DNA of 7,588 nt from Pseudomonadota bacterium (GTDB lineage: Bacteria > SAR324 > XYD2-FULL-50-16 > JAHJRI01). The stretch is taken from the NCBI GenBank assembly GCA_022360105.1, contig JAKSDL010000006.1, positions 1 to 7,588 of the forward strand, given 5' to 3'. Below, piece by piece: positions 4,908-7,588 of the stretch. A program made the translations under genes and the position numbers. How positions within the stretch are numbered: the first letter of the stretch is position 1; every line of letters begins with the position of its first letter. The notes beneath the pieces are model-generated. The model did no database searches. It was not told where the DNA came from and was given only the letters and a program-made list of their open reading frames with translations.

Positions 4908-7588
4908 TTATTGCTCAAACCATTCCGGATGGCTGGATTTGAGCTTGTCGTAATATTTATTGCTGACAGGAATTTCAAAGGATTGTTGCGAGTAATCCAG
5001 CATTTTGATTTTGTAGTTTCTTTTCTCCTTGTACACACAAGGTTTTGAATCTTTATTTACCAGTAAGGGATTAATCAAATAGGAATGATGAACCCGCAGC
5101 AGCAGTTCTTCCGAGAAATAGGTTTGCAGGTTTTGCAATGAAATACGATGGGTTTGGGTTTGACACTCTTCCGAATCAAATGCAGCCGTTACATAAGGAC
5201 CTCCCCCACCACCTTTTATATACACTGTACGATTTAAGTCTTTTGCCACCTCAATATATTTTGAATTGGATTTTAGTTCCAGCGATTGATTCCGTAAATT
5301 GCCCAGTACCGCTTTTACCTCTTTGATCAAATTTTTGAAATATTCAATTTCCCCCTGGCTGAATCCTAAAGATGAATTTTTTTTGTATAGGCAAAAGACA
5401 TATTCATCGAATCCTTCAAACTGTAACAACACCCAATCGCTGTTTTGGAGGGGCTGATTCGTTAAGTCCTTCAATAATTTATACAAATCATCTGACTCCT
5501 GGAGGTTTGTAAAAACGGCAATATCTTCTTTTACCAAATCTGTTAAGGTTTCATATCTCCCTTTCTGCTTGAGGAACTTCAAAATGATTGAGGGATCAAG
5601 ATGGAGCGATTCTTCAATCATTTTCTCCTTTACCAGGCACGCTCCATCCAGTTCTATCTGCTGGGAAATCTCTTTGAAAACAATGGACATTATCTTTGCA
5701 CTGTCTTTTTGATGACTTAACAGCTCAGCAACACGTCTGAGCGATTCCAATTTGCGGCTTGCATTTGCCGATTTCAACTGATTGGATATTCTGGATAGCA
5801 GTTCCCCGGCGCTGAAAGGTTTGGTTATATAGTCATTCCCTCCTAACTTGAACGCGTTTTCAAGGTCCTCAACCTGCTGTTTTGCAGTTAAAAAGATAAT
5901 CGGTAACAGAGAGTGACCAGCTTGTTTCCTGATCGCTTCACACAGCTCGAAACCGGACATTCCTGGCATCATGATGTCCAAAAGGACAATATCCGGCTTC
6001 CTGTTGTTTTCCAATATGGCCAGGGCATTGTGTCCATTCGAGGCATGAATAACCTTAAAGTTATGGGGGGTCAAATAGGCAGTGACAATTTTTAGATTTA
6101 CCGGATCATCATCAACGACAAGAATTGTGCCCTCATGGCGGTTGTCAGAAGAGTTGTCCGTTTTTAATTCAATATCCGGCTCGGTTATTGCCGGTACTTG
6201 GGGTGAAAAGGACAATCTTGTTTCCCCTGGTGCCAGGCTGATACTTTCCCCTGAGTTCATTTCGGCTATGGGAAGGGTGAAGCTGAAAACAGAGCCTTCT
6301 CCCGGGACAGAGGCCACATCAATGTCTCCACCGTGCAGGTTTATCAATTCCTTTGCAATCGAAAGACCTAAGCCTGTTCCTTCATAATGCCTTGTTTCTG
6401 ATGTCTCAGCCTGCCTGAAAGATTCAAATATTGATATCTGCTGTTCCCGGGGAATGCCTATTCCGGAGTCTTTGACGGAAACTTTAAGTTGATTTCCCGT
6501 GTTTACGGCACTTATTTCAATGTCTCCATTTTCAGTGAATTTAATCGCATTGCCCAGCAGGTTATGCATAACCTGTAGTACCCGGTCTTCATCTACCAGC
6601 ACTCTGGATGTGTTAAGCGGAATGGAATTGGTAATACGTAACGATTTTAAGTCACTTAACGGTTTGTGCAGTCTGACGACAACTTCGATGAGTTGGCGGA
6701 TGTCAGTGGGCTTTAGGTTAAGTTTCAGATCACTGTTCCTTAACTTTGCAAAATCCAGGATATCAGAAACCAGTCGTGTGAGACGTTTCCCGGTTGTGGC
6801 GATTAAGGACAAGCTGGAATGAGTCTCTCTGGGAAGGTGCTTCCCGGTGAGAATCATCGTTTCAGCCAAGCCGATCATCCCGTGAATTGGATTTTTCAAT
6901 TCATGGGAAATGTTTGATAAAAAATCATCCTTGAGCCGATCCAGACGCACTAATTCAACGTTTTTATTCTCAAGTTGATGAGAAAGGTTTTCAACGGAAT
7001 GAAAGGCGTTGAACAATCTTTTCGAAAGCAGGTTGGATTGGACAAGAACAAAAAAGAACAATCCATAGCTGGTTAAAGTATACCCTGTCGTCAGCTCCCA
7101 GCCTATTAACTTATAGGCATCATTTAAAACAGTGATGATAAAAACGGTAAACCCCAGGGCAAAATGCTTTGCTTCCCGATTGCCTTTATTCCAGGCGGAA
7201 AAAATACAATAAAGTGAATATCCACCGGCTAGTATAAATAGTAATGATTCATATTTGGCCAAATTAGAATAGACCTTAAAACTGGTAAAGATGGTGAAGA
7301 CTAAAAACAACAGGTAGATTGCCTGAAATGTCCGTAGGATGGTTTTGGAGAATTCCCTGGGGAAGATCAAAGCAAAATATCCGAGCAAAAGGATACCAGC
7401 GATCAGTCCATTTACCATGTGTATTTTCGCAAAGTGTTCAAAAGACATCTGCGGAAAAACACTGAGCAACGCTATTTCCCCTGTCATCAGGCTGTAAGCC
7501 GCGATAAACATGCAAGCCAGTCCAAAATACAATGGAGCATGATCCCTTCTCCAATACATAAACAACGCTATGTGATAAAGGCCGATCA
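4908..7588 (-). CDS. 7TM hybrid histidine kinase with receiver and LytTR domain (5' end outside window)
   Basis: The frame stays open to the right edge. The seven codons before the TTG at 7563-7565 read IGLYHIA, continuing into LFMYWRRD...APLYFGL, the typical end of the first helix of a 7TMR-DISM module, so that TTG is not the start and a periplasmic sensor part probably lies upstream. Numbering from that TTG: six membrane segments between about 11 and 181; a linker helix; HisKA with SHELKNP and phospho-accepting His221; HATPase with N-box Asn335/Asn339, DSGIGIP at 366-372 and GTGLGLS at 396-402; a linker to 480; a receiver with Asp485/Asp486, phospho-accepting Asp530, Thr560 and Lys582; an unassigned region 600-760, perhaps GAF-like; and LytTR at 765-885 with LLRVHHSYLINP. 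All key residues for autophosphorylation and phosphotransfer are present. One protein thus joins membrane sensing, phosphorelay and DNA binding, and would act on DNA while anchored in the membrane. Confidence 0.92.
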   Translation of the reverse strand, partial: IGLYHIALFMYWRRDHAPLYFGLACMFIAAYSLMTGEIALLSVFPQMSFEHFAKIHMVNGLIAGILLLGYFALIFPREFSKTILRTFQAIYLLFLVFTIFTSFKVYSNLAKYESLLFILAGGYSLYCIFSAWNKGNREAKHFALGFTVFIITVLNDAYKLIGWELTTGYTLTSYGLFFFVLVQSNLLSKRLFNAFHSVENLSHQLENKNVELVRLDRLKDDFLSNISHELKNPIHGMIGLAETMILTGKHLPRETHSSLSLIATTGKRLTRLVSDILDFAKLRNSDLKLNLKPTDIRQLIEVVVRLHKPLSDLKSLRITNSIPLNTSRVLVDEDRVLQVMHNLLGNAIKFTENGDIEISAVNTGNQLKVSVKDSGIGIPREQQISIFESFRQAETSETRHYEGTGLGLSIAKELINLHGGDIDVASVPGEGSVFSFTLPIAEMNSGESISLAPGETRLSFSPQVPAITEPDIELKTDNSSDNRHEGTILVVDDDPVNLKIVTAYLTPHNFKVIHASNGHNALAILENNRKPDIVLLDIMMPGMSGFELCEAIRKQAGHSLLPIIFLTAKQQVEDLENAFKLGGNDYITKPFSAGELLSRISNQLKSANASRKLESLRRVAELLSHQKDSAKIMSIVFKEISQQIELDGACLVKEKMIEESLHLDPSIILKFLKQKGRYETLTDLVKEDIAVFTNLQESDDLYKLLKDLTNQPLQNSDWVLLQFEGFDEYVFCLYKKNSSLGFSQGEIEYFKNLIKEVKAVLGNLRNQSLELKSNSKYIEVAKDLNRTVYIKGGGGGPYVTAAFDSEECQTQTHRISLQNLQTYFSEELLLRVHHSYLINPLLVNKDSKPCVYKEKRNYKIKMLDYSQQSFEIPVSNKYYDKLKSSHPEWFEQ

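Noticed and set aside
7563..7565. TTG as the start codon of the sensor kinase
   Set aside because: The frame is open to the window edge and the residues before it (IGLYHIA) continue a membrane helix typical of the 7TMR-DISM module, so the gene begins outside the window.

Overview
The window looks like chromosomal DNA from a Bacteroidota (Bacteroidetes-type) bacterium. This is inferred from four things: a 7TMR-DISM-type membrane histidine kinase carrying both a receiver and a LytTR domain, a signal peptide ending in Ser-Gln, weak or absent Shine-Dalgarno sequences before most genes, and dispersed hairpin repeats. Base composition is moderately AT-rich. There is no sign of phage genes, transposases, tRNA or rRNA genes, or a CRISPR array.

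Layout. Positions 2-139 (+) hold the last 45 codons of an unrecognised gene. Positions 285-674 (+) encode a small, very basic, probably exported protein. Positions 675-1252 contain no gene but carry two copies, in opposite orientation, of one ~88-bp element built from three hairpins. Positions 1253-2086 (+) encode a metallo-beta-lactamase-fold hydrolase of the dihydropterin-phosphate-synthase-like group (COG1237 type). Positions 2230-2808 (+) encode a 192-residue soluble protein with a TerB-like acidic motif. It ends one base before the stop of a long minus-strand gene, 2810-4699, which fuses an acetyl-CoA hydrolase/CoA-transferase-like region to a Pat-like GNAT acetyltransferase. Upstream of that, also on the minus strand, 4908-7588 encodes most of a very large membrane hybrid histidine kinase (7TM, HisKA, HATPase, receiver, unassigned region, LytTR DNA-binding domain). 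Its N-terminus lies beyond the right edge.

How the parts may work together. The most interesting unit is the minus-strand pair. The sensor kinase carries its own LytTR DNA-binding domain. The gap between it and the CoA-transferase/GNAT gene holds two direct 9-mers, one matching the LytTR half-site pattern fully and the other at 8 of 9 constrained positions, separated by exactly 12 bp and lying about 30 bp before the downstream start codon. The encoded fusion protein appears to lack the catalytic glutamate of the CoA-transferase family (Pro at that place) but keeps a Pat-like GNAT domain. A membrane signal could therefore control a CoA-sensing protein acyltransferase. This is an inference from sequence only.
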